From Dasypus novemcinctus (taxonomy: Eukaryota > Chordata > Mammalia > Cingulata > Dasypodidae), in contig NC_080680.1 of the NCBI RefSeq assembly GCF_030445035.2, positions 98,585,157-98,649,156 on the forward strand: a stretch of DNA of 64,000 bases. The letters run 5' to 3'. The number at the start of each line of letters is the position of its first letter. Within the stretch, counting starts at the first letter, position 1. Position numbers and translations under genes: made by a program. The notes below the pieces were generated by a model. That model saw only the letters and a program-made list of their open reading frames with translations, did not search any database and had not been told where the DNA came from. Positions 36,045-48,510 of this stretch are shown piece after piece.

Positions 36045-36983
36045 CCGTGGCCTCTTAACAGGGGTGGTCTCTGGCCGTTCAGTGCCAGGCGGGGGTCCCG
36101 CTGCAGCCTCGGGGTTTGGCCACGTGTCCTGCTCCTACGTGGGAAGGGATGCCGGCGGGCCAAGGTGGCCCCAGCCAAGTGGCGCGACGTGAGCGGACTC
36201 GACGACACCTCGGTGTGGCTGAGCGCGGCCTGCCCACCTCGCTGCCTTACGCCAGTTCCGGGGTGGCTCGGTGAGATCGGCTGACTGGGATCAAGTGGCC
36301 CACCTACCGTCCTGCTCGGGCAGCGTTCCGAGGGATAATCAAATGGCGTAGACTTCGGACACGCGGACTCACGCTGAGTAACTGGATTTTGCTTTATTCC
36401 GCGGTTTGCACACGACGGCCCCGAGCCCAAGGCTCGGCTTCTCTCTCCTCGCTTGGTTCCTCTTTCACCATATGTGGCCACGGCAACTTCTCCCCAGCCG
36501 CGTATGGGGGGGGTAGATGCTGGTCGGGTAGACGCAGGCTCTCAGGTTCCCAGTTCTCCAGCCTCTGGGTCCTCATTTTACTGCACCCACGTCTGTCTGT
36601 CCCAGGGCTCTGCGCAGTCCTGTCACCCCTCACCCCGAAGGTGTCCCGAGGCCAGGGGATACTGAGCGGGCTCCGTGCCACGTGCCAACTCTGGCTAAAT
36701 ACGGGGCTGCGGGTCGTGAGTCTGGGTTCTGTTACGAAGCTTGCCGAGATGATCGGCAATGTCTTGGCACCCTTTGGAAGTGTCTAGAATGGGCACACTG
36801 GGGAAGGGGTTACTTGCCAGCCACAGGCTCAGGAAGGGACAAGGCTAGACGCCCCATCCTTGCCTTCGGCCGTTGTTCCGGCCACAGAGCTCTGAGCAGC
36901 TTCCCCGGGTCCTGGATGGAACAGCCCCGAGCTGAACGGAGCTCCAAGGGGCGTCCCGCCGGGGTGTCCTCGCTGCAAGAGAA
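36045..36983. other. Unassigned GC-rich block
   Basis: About 940 bp, GC-rich with many CpGs, unlike its flanks. The minus strand carries an AATAAA near 36392-36397 in a context (GC-rich upstream, 'gcaaaatccagttactc' downstream) that could be an LTR R/U5, but I cannot place LTR ends. Several overlapping frames are open; none has a recognised domain. It directly abuts the 3' end of the MBOAT2 pseudogene. Confidence 0.35.
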
Positions 36984-38998
36984 GTTATTTCTTGATTCTG
37001 ATCGCAAACATTGTTGTGGAAATCTGTCCCCCAAAGTTTTCCTTTTCAAAGTTTTGGCTCATGAGAGCCGAACATTTTCATGTGTGTTCTCTCCTCTTTC
37101 TGTTTTTCCCTGTTGGAAACAATAATAACACTAAGATACCAGCAATGTGAAGGCAGTAATACCAACAGTAATATCAAACTTGAAGGATGGTTTTACAGAA
37201 AGCAGGACAAATGGCACAACTGCGTAACTTATTGCTATTTGAGTTACGATCCACGTTATAACACCATAAAATAATTTAAGATGGGGAGGTTCGATGAAAT
37301 AATGTCTAATGTTATTTCTCATAGCTCGTGCTGCTAACGTCATTAGCATGCCTGTTAGAAATGTTAGATAATATCCCGAGTATACCCCGTGCCAAATGGC
37401 AGACAGAACGAATGTCTGGATTGTTGGACTGAAAGAAGCTCATTCATAACACACCCTTTTGAGCCAAAGTGCTGTCTGAATATTCCAGTTATCAAGAAAC
37501 ATCTTGAAACTTGGTGACATCTCTCTTTGCTGGATTCTCACATTGGAAATTAAATCCCAATGAGCTGCCCCATTTTGGTTATAGCCTCTGAAACCAAAGC
37601 CTGCGGCATTATTAATACCATCAGCTAATGTCCATACAAAATGATATTTGGGTCTGGCAGCCAGAAGAGAGACATACAGATAGATAACCTTTGTTGGCCA
37701 CGAAGCTGTAGCTTGAAAATGTTCGTCAATGTTATACTCCACAGGTAACATTTTAGAGATGGTCAAGTGAAATAACAAGGTGAGTCCACAGACTAAGAGC
37801 TTCCAAATAACTGCAGTATTTGGGCCTGGCTCTGTTCTTCTGTACTGTATTATTCCTCCTCCCCCTCCCCCTCCCCCTCCCCTCCCCCTCCCCCTCCCCC
37901 TCTCCCTCCCCCTCCCCCTCCCCCTCTCCCTCCCCCTCCCCCTCCTCCTCCTCCTCATGTTACATTAAAAAAATATGAGGTTCCCATATACACCCCCACC
38001 CCCCTCACCCCACTCCTCCCACAACAAAAACCTCCTCCAACATCACGGGACACTCACTGCACTCCGTGAGCACATCTCTGAGCACTGCTGTATTTCTTCT
38101 TTTCCATTTTCACCCGATTGTGTCCTATGGTCTGATCTGCCTTCAATGAAAGTAACGTAGTCTTTGTAGGAGCAAAGACAGCCTGCCAGGATCCCCAGGA
38201 AGTTACAGCTGTCACTTAAATACTCCAGTAGGCTTGGCATGAGCCTTACGGCTAAACCTCTCTGTGATGGAGTCAGCTCCTCATCCTTTCGAAACATCCC
38301 ATCATGAATTTCATAAGCCAAACTAGTGATCTTCTGGGTAATTATCATCACTGGGCCTGAAAAATCAGCAGAGTACTGTCCATAGCCAGTAACTTGGCAC
38401 ACTGTGAGGTATCCCAACAGAAACACAAAACAGTATTTGTGCATGTTTTCTACTCTTATTATGATCATGATACAATAGGAAATTCCACTTTGTCCAAGAA
38501 AGTGTTAAGTATACCATCCAAAGCAAAAAAGTGCAAGACAAAGGCCCAAAAGGGTAGCAACTACATGTCTTATAAAAGAGCTGGCCTTGCTTGAACTTAG
38601 AGAAGTTCGAAACCAAATGGCTGCTAGCAAGGCAAAGAGGTGGCGGACTACGAAGTTGACCTGGTCTACCGGCAGGTGCACGGCGTCGCTGCGGGGCTGC
38701 AGCAGGGTCGGACCCGTGATGCTGGAGGTGGCCATGGCCGGGGTCTCCGCTCCGCGGCCCGCCTTCCTCGCTCGCCGCCTCGCCGCTCGCACTCTGCCCA
38801 GGCGGAGGCAGCGCGGCCGAAGACCACCTGCTTGTGGACGGAGGCGAATCTCCCGTGCCTTAGCCCCTAGCGGTTGGAGAGCGGCTCGCGGAGCAGACGC
38901 CGGGAGAGGCTGGAGGCGGCGACCCGGCCGGCCCCTCCCGCCCCGCGGCAGCCGGCGGTCCGCACCGGGGCCCACTCCCTGGGCTCCCCAGCCTAGAA
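36984..38998 (-). pseudogene. MBOAT2: MBOAT2 processed pseudogene
   Basis: An intronless, minus-strand copy of the lysophospholipid acyltransferase MBOAT2. The start is at 38735 (MATSSITGPTLLQ), with GC-rich 5'UTR to about 38998. Recognised blocks in order: 'VDQVNFVV', 'RHVVATLLGLCLALFCFGWY', 'ENMHKYCFVF', 'YGQYSADFSG', 'EIHDGMFRKDEELT', 'YKDYVTFIEGRS', 'PVEYNIDEHFQATASWP', 'SAIWHGVY' (the MBOAT His region) and 'LAARAMRNNIRHYFIEPP'. Disabled by several frame changes, a stop at 37440-37442 and an L1 tail at 37852-38087. Similarity fades near 36984 before the original C-terminus, and no poly(A) remains. The name rests on recalled protein similarity. Confidence 0.92.
37852..38087 (-). mobile_element. 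L1 3' tail with (CCCCCT)n, inside MBOAT2 pseudogene
   Basis: Right part (about 37958-38087) is antisense L1 3'UTR of the 17837 family ('aaatatgaggttccc', C-rich tract, 'gagcactgct'). Left part, 37855-37957, is a (CCCCCT)n-type simple repeat where the poly(A) tail would be. The short repeat 'ctgtatt' (37845-37851 and 38088-38094) probably belongs to the target duplication. Confidence 0.8.
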
Positions 38999-39049
38999 CC
39001 ACTTTTGAATAAGAGTATTCTCTCCCCATTTGGTGCCTTTGCACTCTTC

Positions 39050-41760
39050 GTGAAAATCTATTGACTATAAATGTTAGATTTTATATTAGGACTAGATTTA
39101 TTCCATTGATCTATATGTCTATCCTTATGCCATTATCAAACTGTCTTGATTATTTTACCTTTGTAGTAAGTTTTGAAATCAAGAAGTGTGACTCCTCCAA
39201 TTTTGTTCTCCTTTCAGGTTCGTTTGGCTCTTCTGGCTCCCTTGATTGTCCATGTGAATTTTAGGAGCAGCTTGTCAATCTTAGCAAAGAAGCCAGTTGT
39301 GATTTATAGACTAACTTTGGGGGTATTGTTATCTTGGCACTATAACGTTTTCTAATTCATGAATATGGGGTGGATTTCCATTTATATAGGTCCTCTTTAA
39401 TTTCTTTCAACAATGCTTTGTTGTTTTCAGAGTTTTGCACTTCTTTTGTTAAATCCTAACTACTCATGCTACTGTAAATGGAATTGCTTTCTTAATTTCA
39501 TTTTGGTTTGTTCATTGCTACTGTGTAGAGATACAATTGGTTTTTGTATATTGATCCAGTATCCTGCAACCCTGCTGTACTTATTTTTCATTTCTAATTG
39601 TTTAGTGGATTCCTTAGAATTTTCTACATATAAGATCATATTATCTGCTAATAGCAACAGTTTTACTTCTCTTTTTTCAATATAAATGCCTTTTATTTAT
39701 TTTTCTTGCCCTGACCAGAATAGTAAAGGTGTGAGCAGAAATCCTTGTTCTGTTTCTGATCTAAGGGGGAAAGAAATCAGTCTTTTACCATTAAGTATGA
39801 TGTTAACTGTGGGTTTTTTGTACATGCTCTTTATCAGGTTGAAGAAATTTCCTTGTGTTCCTAGGTTGTTGGGTGTGGTTTTTTCCTCTCTCTTTCATAT
39901 CATGAAAGGGTATTGAATTATTTTCAAATGCTTTTTCTGCTTATATTGAAGTGATCATTTTGTTTTTGATATTTATATGGTATAATCAGTAATTGAATTT
40001 TGAATGTTAAGCCAACCTCACATTTCTGGGGTAAATCCCACTTTTTCATAGTGTATAATCCTTTTTATATATTGCTGGTTTCAGTTTCCTAGTATTTTGT
40101 CAAGAATTTTTATCTCTATATCCATAATATATATTGGTATATAGTTTTTAATTTAATTTAAGTTTTTGTTTGGTTGGTTTTTTTCTTGTGATATCTTTGT
40201 CTGGTTTCAATGCCAGGGTAATACTGGTCTCATAGAATGAGTTGGGAAGTGTTCCTTCCTTTTCTATATTTTGGAAGAGTTTCTGGAGAATTGGTATTGA
40301 TTCTACTCTAAATGCTTGGTAGAAGTTACCAGTGAAGCTATCTGGGCCTGGGCTTCTCTTTGTGGGTAATTTTTAAAATACCAATTCAATGTATTTACTG
40401 GTTATAAGGCTATTCAGATGTTCTATTTCTTCTTAAGTCCATTTTGGTAGTTCATATCTTTCTATGACCTTGCTCATTTCATCAAAGTCATCTAATTTGT
40501 TAACTAGATGTAGTTGTTCATAGTGTTCTTTTATAATCCTTTTTATTTCTCTAAGGTTGCTGGTAATATCCCTTCTTTTGCTCCTAATTTTAGTAATTTC
40601 ATCCTCTCTTTTTTTCTTTGTTAGTGTATCTAAACATTTGTCAATTTTGTTGATCTTCAAAGAGCCAACTGTTGGTTTCATTAACTTTTTCTATCCTCTA
40701 TTTCCTTAATTTCCACTCTCATCCTTATTATTCTCTTCCTTTTGCTAACTTTGGGTTTGGTTTGAGCTTAATTTTCTTATGTCTTAAGGTCCAAGATTAA
40801 GTTGTTGATTTGAGATTTTTTTTTTTCTTGTAGGCATTTGCAGCTACAAATTTCCCTCTTAGCACTGCTTTACCAGCATCCCATGTGTTCTGGTATGTTG
40901 CATCTTCATTTTAATTCATCTCAAACTATTTTCTAATTTTTCTTTGGTTTCTTCTTTGAACCATTTGTTATTTAGGATTGTGTTGTTTAAGTTCCATATA
41001 TTTGTGAATTTCCCACATTTCTTTCTGCTATTAATTTCAAATTTCATTCGTCATGATCAGAGGACATACTATGTATGATTTTTTAAATTATCTGCCCCCT
41101 TCTGGCTTTTTGTGTGCTGTCTGCTCTCTGTGTACATCTACTGTGCATTCTTCTGTGTCTGTGTTTATTTTTTTATTTCCTCTCCCCCCTTGTGGCTTGC
41201 TTGCTGTCTGCTCTCTGTGTCCATTAACTGCGCGCTCTTTTGTCTCTGCTCTTTTTTTTTTTTTTTTTTTGGTTGCGTCACCTTGCTGAGTTGGCTCTGC
41301 GCAGCGTGTGGGCAAGACTGCCTTCACAAGGAGGCCCTGGGACGCGAATCCAGGGCCTCCCATATGATAGAGGGGGCCCAACTGATTGAGCCACAGTCGC
41401 TTCCCACTTTGTATGATTTTAATCCTTTTAAATTTATTGAGACTTGTTTTATAACCAAATATATGTTCTATCCTGGAGAATGTTCCGTGTGCCCTTGAGA
41501 AGAATATGCTTTCTGCTGTTCTTGGGTGGGATATTCTATATAAGTTTGTTAGACCTAGTTTCTGTATAGTGTTTTTCTCCTAACTCCTTGCTGATCACCG
41601 CTTGGTTGTTCTATCACTTGTTGAGAGTGAGGTTTTGAAGTCTCCAAAACTATTATCTTTGAATTTTCTATTTTTCCCTTCAGTTTTGTCCATTCTTGCT
41701 TCATATATTTTGGTACCCCCAGATGTCAATAATGTTTTGGGTGAGAAACCTTAAGATAGC
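39050..41760 (-). mobile_element. Old L1 fragment (ORF2), antisense
   Basis: A decayed L1 with ORF2 remnants. Minus-strand pieces include 'LLADNMILYVENSKESTKQLE' (reverse transcriptase active-site region, D in place of one usual residue) near 39600-39657 and 'SLKINKIDKCLDTLTKKKRE' near 40610-40670. Many stops. The SINE at 41083-41409 interrupts it, and L1 sequence resumes to about 41760. Confidence 0.85.
41083..41409 (-). mobile_element. DAS-type SINE, second subfamily, antisense
   Basis: The body differs from the other long copies: two 'gctgtctgctctctgtgtcc'-like blocks, a T-run at 41253-41272, then 'ttcacaaggaggccctggga' and an inverted head ending 'ttgagccacagtcgcttccc'. The target duplication tgtatgatttt (11 bp) is at 41072-41082 and 41410-41420. 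Confidence 0.85.
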
Positions 41761-43647
41761 CCTACCCATACAACTTTTTCCTCCACGTTTCCAGAAAGAG
41801 GCAGGGAGGGAGGAATCCCTAAAATTTTCAGTATTAGGGAATTTCCATATTAGGAATGGTTTGTAGCCTTTTTAAATAAAACAAGTACTGTTCATTTTAA
41901 ATTTGGCAGGAAACTTTTTTGGCTCCAAATCTTTGTCGCTATGTTTGTTCCTGCATTGGTGGCAGTGAATTTACACAGAGTACTAAGTACAAAATGAGAA
42001 ACACAAATTGTCCCCTTGTGGCCTAGATTTTGAAAGTTGTATGAGAAGAGTTGATACAATGTCAAATATGCCCTTGAAATGAAGTTTTCTTTTTCCTTTG
42101 GACGGCTTTAGTTACTGAGACAATTGGCCAAAAATTAAAACCTAACTACAATCACTCTTACTAGAGTGATGAGTGCTTTCTGTCACTGTTAGTCTCCAAA
42201 TGCTCTGACTCAATTGATGCCAGATTTATTAATTATACCAGCTGCAGTCAATAGCTCCTTTTATAATAAAACATCCTTTCCAGTGTATTGTTACTTAGTA
42301 ATTTCATTTTCATTGCCTCTGCAATATCCTGCTTGATATGCTTCAAAACTCAGAGAGTAGTTTAAATATTAATTAGCCCACAGGCCCAGTTAAGAAAAAT
42401 GTCTTAAGCAATGTAAATGGCAGTAATATCACTTCCATGAGAAGGTTTATTCACCACTCCTACAATTCCATTGGTCCTGACAGAACAGTGAAGTCCAGCT
42501 TTGCAGTTATGAAACTCCTGCCTAACACACTATTAAAATCTAATGCTTTCTTGGTAGTTCATTTTCAAAAGTTGCTATTGTGAATGAATATATGACATCC
42601 TGGGTTTTTGTTGTTGTTGTTTTTATCAATTTCTGCTTGTATTTTACCTTTGCAAACTATTTTACTGATACTTTGCATAACATGTGCTACTTGTCTATCC
42701 ATTAACATTAGAAGGGCCCAAAGAAATGGTAACATCCTTAGGGTCAAAGCAATAAGGCCAGAATGTCCTTCTAAGTTTCCTCTTGCATACAAAATAAAGT
42801 CCAGACTCCTTAGCATGGCATTCAAGGCCATATACAATCTACCCTCGACCTACATTTCAACATTGTCTCCTCTGCCTCACCTGATCAGTCATTTATTTAT
42901 TCATTCACTTGGCAACAGTTCATTGAGTGTCTAAGTGTCTTTTAGGCTCTGTGATAAGTTCTGGGGTGTATCCCCTTCATTCATGAATGTTATAGACTCA
43001 GTGCATGCCCTCATGGAGATTATAGTCTAGAGGGGAAAACAGATAAGTGAAGAGGCAATTACAAAATTCATCATCCAAACCATCAACTACACTAACTACA
43101 CCTAGAGACTCGTAGTTTAGTATGGACCCATGCGTGCAATTGGGTGCTGTGGAGGAAGCCTACGGCAGCAATAGCTTCATCGCTTCCTTGCTCACGTCCT
43201 GGTATTGATGGGTCATTTCTAATCTCAGAGTTTGTGCGAAAACTTCAGCATTTAGGAGCCTGCCTTGAGATTTCAGATCTACTCTAAAGATGATGCGTAC
43301 AGGCCTCCTGGGCCTAAATTCAAACCAGAGCTGTTCCAGGGAAGCCTAAGAAGCATCTCATCTCTGAGACATGCCATATGAATTTAGGATGATATTGCCC
43401 TTCCAAGCTCTTTAAATTTAGAGTGGTTACCTAGAAGCAGAGCTTGAGATGAGGATTCTTATGTAAGTGGTTTATTGAGGGACTGCTTTCAGGAGAAACT
43501 TATAAGTAGTGAAGGAATTGGGATAAGGCAGGAGTAGAAGGTAAGTAAAGATGTGGTTTCAGCTGAGGTTTAGCTTCAGCCTAATCCCATGGGGAGCTCT
43601 GGGACACAAACAATACCACTAAATTGTCCTGCCTTGAGGCAAAGGAG
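41761..43647. other. Unassigned DNA with an L2 remnant
   Basis: No gene recognised. 42780-42880 is an L2 scrap in sense orientation ('aaaataaagtccagactcc', 'ttcaaggccatatacaatct'). 42895-43060 resembles an old MIR/L2-like repeat ('tcatggagattatagtctagagg'). The rest is unassigned. Confidence 0.45.
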
Positions 43648-43658
43648 CTATTTTAGCT

Positions 43659-44012
43659 ATTTTTTTTTAGATCCCCCTCCCCTTTGTGGCTTTTTGCGTG
43701 CTGTCTGCTTTCTGTGTCCATTCGCTGTGTGTTCTTCTGTGTCTGTATTTATTTATTTCCCCTCCCCCCTTGCGGCTTGCTTGCTGTCTGCTCTCTGTGT
43801 CCATTCGCTGCGTGCTCTTCTGTGTTTTTGCTTGTCTCCCTTATTTTGTTGTTGTGTTACCTTGCTGAGTCTTCTCTCCACTGCGCTTGCAGGCCGGTCA
43901 GCACTCTGCAGCGAGCGGGCAAGCCCACCTTCACAAGGAGGCCCCAGGAGGTGAACCCAGGGCCTCCGGTATGGTAGATGGGAGCCCAACTGATTGAGCC
44001 ACAGCCACTTCC
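43659..44012 (-). mobile_element. DAS-type SINE, second subfamily, antisense
   Basis: Same subfamily as 41083-41409, with the duplicated 'ctgtctgctctctgtgtccattcgctg' body block and 'ttcacaaggaggccccagg'. The target duplication ctattttagct (11 bp) is at 43648-43658 and 44013-44023. Confidence 0.87.
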
Positions 44013-44023
44013 CTATTTTAGCT

Positions 44024-46970
44024 CTTTTATCCCTAAAATCAGTCAGTTATTGACTATGGACCAATCCCAGGGAGAGGATGTAACTTCCCAGGCATTTCTA
44101 GGCAAGCTGTCTCCCACCCCAGAAGAGGGCTCAGTTAGGAGCCTTTAGGAGCCAATGTTCACAGTGTCTGGAGAATAGGAAGGGGGATCTGGCCAGGGCA
44201 TCCACTGCATCCACTGCATCCAGAAAATGTGCAAGACCAAGCAGCCTCCAAATAGTTGTGCATGAGTCCAGTTTTGAAACATTTTTCTTAGAGATAAACC
44301 TCCCGTGTGGGTTTCTTTTCCAGAATCAAGTGTCTCCCCTTAGAATCCCAGAATTTCCCGTGGACAAAAAAAGTTATCATGTAAATTGGTAGGTTTCCTT
44401 CTTAGAGTTTCCACATTCTGATATTAATAATTAACCTGAGGACTAATTTAACCAAATTTTTCAATCTAAGTTAAAAAAAAAAAAATGAGAGCAGTTTCCA
44501 CAAAGGTTGCAAAAATGGTTTAGTGCTACAACAGTCATGGATATTTTAAGTATAAACTGTATTTTTTTTTCTACTTGAAAAGAAGTTTGGGATAAGAGCA
44601 AGCTTAAGTGAAGGACCCCATTTTCATTTGCAATCTATTTTGGTTGTATTTTTACAGAAAGCATAGTTCAATCAATGCCACATGAAATTAACTTCCTACT
44701 TCTGAGAACTCTAAGTGAGTTTCCTCTTTTCTCTGTCTACCCAATGCTGCTGTTTTCATTTTAAATATGAAAATTTTGTAAGCTGTGTATTACTTGTATT
44801 CTAATAGTCTGTGTTTTGCCCAGGCTAAAACTTTATATATACATATATATACATCCTCACCCTGGGAGAACACTTCCTGATTGGTATTTTGATTAAAAAT
44901 GGATTCTTCAAAAGACAGAAGCATGGTCTCTCTTTGCATTTCTTATAGGGGACTGCATTAAACAACCCCTGGCTGCAACAGATAAGATTGCTTCTGCCTT
45001 CTTGGAATCTCGTCCTTAAGATGCTTTCTGGAAGCTACCCTGATTACCAAAGATAACATTTTGAGAACATTTTGTTTAAGCTTAAGAAACATTAACAATT
45101 TGAGTTGACTCTCCTAAGTGAAAAAAAAAAACATAAAAAATTATGTTCTATAGGCAGATTGACTCAACTATTCCACTATTTCAACAGATAAGCTGTTTCA
45201 GTACTTAATGTATTCTATGTTGGAGCCTCTGAAAATGTAGTTATTCAAGATTATGGACAAACAATCATTTACCGTGACCATTGCTATTAAAAGTTATCAC
45301 GAAAAAGTTTTACCTGTTCTTTTGGCCAACTTAATTTATCTCCAGAAAATAAATTCCAGAACTCTAGAAATTTAACTGCATATATTCATCTTGTATTTTC
45401 TTTTACATGCCAAATGTTTCTTTGTAAAATACATACTTGGATGGTACATTAACCCATTTTACATCTGTGGATAAAAATGTTATATATCATACTACTAAGA
45501 TCATAAGTTGATGTGAGATAAGTATCAGACAATCATATATGTAAGTAAACGGGGAATGTTAAATGGAGAAACTGCTTCTAATTTGAGGGCAATGTAAGGA
45601 AATAGGAAAGTCTGAATAAAACAGATAAAAGTTATTAAGGTGAAAAGATTTGTTGACTTGAGTTGAAAGCTAAATCAACTAACACATGTAGTCATTTCAA
45701 AATTATATTATGCATACTAGGAAGAGCTTATTTAGATACTATAAACTTAGATAATATTCAGAGTGAAAAAAAGTATAGAAAGACATAAACATGTATTTGG
45801 CTCAGTTCTAAAAAAGTTCAGAGAAGTGGAGAGCATTTTGAACATTGGTTTTCCTACAGTGTACTACAATATTCTAAATCCATGGTCTTCTGAAAAAATT
45901 ATTTCCTAAAATATGTGTCTACCATTTGAGAGACTTTCTGTACCTTCCAAAAAATATCTGAACGATATTTAAGAAAAATTAGAGTTTTCACAACCCTATT
46001 ACTATAGAATATACTGACTCTATGCAATATATTTAAAAAATGCCACATACTAATTATACAATGACCAAACAAAATATTAAAAAATTAGTAAAAGAAGTAT
46101 TTTGACTGTCAATATAAGTCCAAATATAATTATAAATATAAGGAATACTTTGTTCATTTATAGCACCATGTGATAAGTTATTTAGTCCACTCTCTAGCTA
46201 TATAAGCCCACCCCCATTCTCCCACCTTAGCATAGCTCATAAGTGGACTTTTGATAGTTTTTTAAAGATGATTTTTTGGTTATTTGGCCTATTAAAAATT
46301 GAATTTCTTTTCCAGTGATTATAATTTTTCAGTAAACATTCGATCTGGGTAAATATTAAAATACTTGAAACAAAGGGAAAATTTTAAAAAGTAATTGTTT
46401 AAAACTAAATTTTGATAAGAAACTAGAACATAGAGGTGTTCCTGGAAAAAATTTTTTTATTTCATTTTACACAATTTTTGTAATGATTTGTTGTATATAA
46501 CCGGTTATTCAAATCATTAGCACAGATACCTAAAAGAAAATGTTTTTGTTAGCTTAGGATTATTACATAATATGCCTTAATTAACTTTTCTTTTTTATCA
46601 GATACAACCAAAAGATTTGTCTGGAGGGACAAATGCAGTTTAACACATATATTTGGAAATTATGTGTAACCATTTTTTCAAAAGCAATAAAAATTCTACT
46701 ACACTATGCAATGGAGTTCTTTTCAGTCATACAGACAAAACTGTTTACAATTCTCATCAGTCAGTTATAATAAAAAAGGAATTTCAATCACTGGGGGAAA
46801 GTCAGATGATTCAATTAATGGTATTGGGACAACTGACTTGCCTTTTGGGAAAAATGAAGTTAATTCGCTATTTTATATCATACATAAAAACAGAGTTGAT
46901 GAACTAAAATTATAAGTAACACAAAATTAGAAAATAAAATGAGATTTTTTAATTTAAAATTTTTTTAAAG
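44024..46970. other. AT-rich intergenic DNA
   Basis: Almost 3 kb without a recognised gene or repeat. Strongly AT-rich from 44400 on, with short open frames that look like chance. Confidence 0.5.
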
Positions 46971-47076
46971 ATTCCTTTTATTCTTTTTTTTTAAAGATTT
47001 ATGTATTATTTATTTTTCTCCTCTTCCCTCCCCACCCCCGCCCCTGCCAGTTGTCTGCTCTCTCTGTCCATTAAAA
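46971..47076 (-). mobile_element. 5'-truncated DAS SINE tail
   Basis: The T-rich and C-rich end of a long antisense SINE ('aaagatttatgtattatttattttt', C-rich run, 'gttgtctgctctctctgtccatt') without the tRNA head. Confidence 0.7.
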
Positions 47077-47865
47077 TATAAGATTTTTAAAAATACAATT
47101 TGGACATAGGAGTTTTTTCTTAGAATGAGGTCAAGTCTCTTTTCAGAATGTTTATTTTTAAAGTGATGTTTTGTAGAATTTAAGGCACCCTCCTTACAAG
47201 TTACAGAATGCCTCATTGGCAGGGTCCTGTTGACAAAACCTATATCTTAAATTCTTCCTCCTCTACTCTATTAATAATTTCAGGTACCAGTGAACTGCAG
47301 TCTTTTTTACCTATCCCTGGTTTAAAAATACAAAAGGTTGCATAAAAATAGTTCTTAAAAAGTTGACTTCTATTTTAAATGTATGAAGAGAACTATTTAA
47401 AAGAAATAATTCAAGAATTTTTTATTTTTCACTTTAGTATGATGTTCATGTCCAACAACCTAATTAATCATTTCTTTGAAGCTTGGATTTTATGTATTTG
47501 GTTTTCTTAATTTTCCTTTGACTTCACAGCTCTCATGTTACTTTAATATAATTGTTAGATCACATAGAGTTGAACAGAGCTTCTAATAATGACATTTTTC
47601 TTTGCAGTAGAAGTTAGAGTTTATTCACTGGGTGAAGACCTAAAGCCATCACAAAGAGAAGTTAACTTTTATAATAAGTATGCCACTAATTTAAATTAAA
47701 ATTCAGCCTTGGCATTTTCATTATATGAATAAAAATTTTTCATTGTTATAAAACTAGCCCTATATAGCATTATTCAGCAAACATTTGTATAGCATCTACT
47801 TTGTGTAAAACATTGTGGTTTTATACTTAACTTTTCCTAATTGCTATTTTTCTGTGACTTCTTAA
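47077..47865. other. Unassigned AT-rich DNA
   Basis: Nothing recognised except a weak MIR/L2-like phrase near 47770-47810 ('tcagcaaacatttgtatagcatctac'). Confidence 0.4.
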
Positions 47866-47869
47866 AAAG

Positions 47870-48510
47870 CTTTTCATTGTAGTAACATATATACAACCTA
47901 AAATTTCCCATTTTAACCATATTTGGGTTTTCAGTTAAGTAGTATTAATAATTACATTCACAATACTGTGCTACCATTACCAACATCTATAACCCAGAAT
48001 TTTCATCACCTTAAACAGAAGCTGTGCACCCATTACGCCAAATCTCCCCATTCCCCTCATCCCCTGACCCCTGATAACCTATAAACTACTATTTGCCTTT
48101 ATAAATTTGCTTAGTCTAGATATTTCATGTAAGTGAGATCATACAATCTTTGTCATTGTGTGTCTGGCTTATTTCACTCAACATGATGTCTTCAAGGTTC
48201 ATCCATGTTGTAACATGCATCTGAATGTCATTCCTTTTTACAGCTGAATAATATTCCATGTGTGTATACCACATTTTGCTTCTCCATTCATCTGTTGATG
48301 GACACTTGGGTTATTTCTATCTTTGGCTATAGTGAATAATGCTTTTACGAATATTGGTATAGAGATATCTGTTTGAGTCCCTCCTTTCTGTTTTTTGGGG
48401 TGAATGCCAAGAAGTGGATTGCCAGGTTATATGGTAATTCTGTGTCCAACTTTCTTAGGAACTGCCAAACAGATTTCCACAGTGGCTGCACCATTTTACA
48501 ATTGACAGTA
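47870..48510 (-). mobile_element. Old L1 3' fragment, antisense
   Basis: Antisense L1: 3'UTR 'cattgtagtaacatatataca', then ORF2 C-terminal remnants ('aatattccatgtgtgtatacc', 'aactgccaaacagatttcc'). Decayed. Confidence 0.8.

Noticed and set aside
37440..37958. Arg-Gly-rich N-terminus of a 172-codon minus-strand frame
   Set aside because: The RG repeat is translation of the (CCCCCT)n simple repeat fused by chance to the MBOAT2 pseudogene frame.
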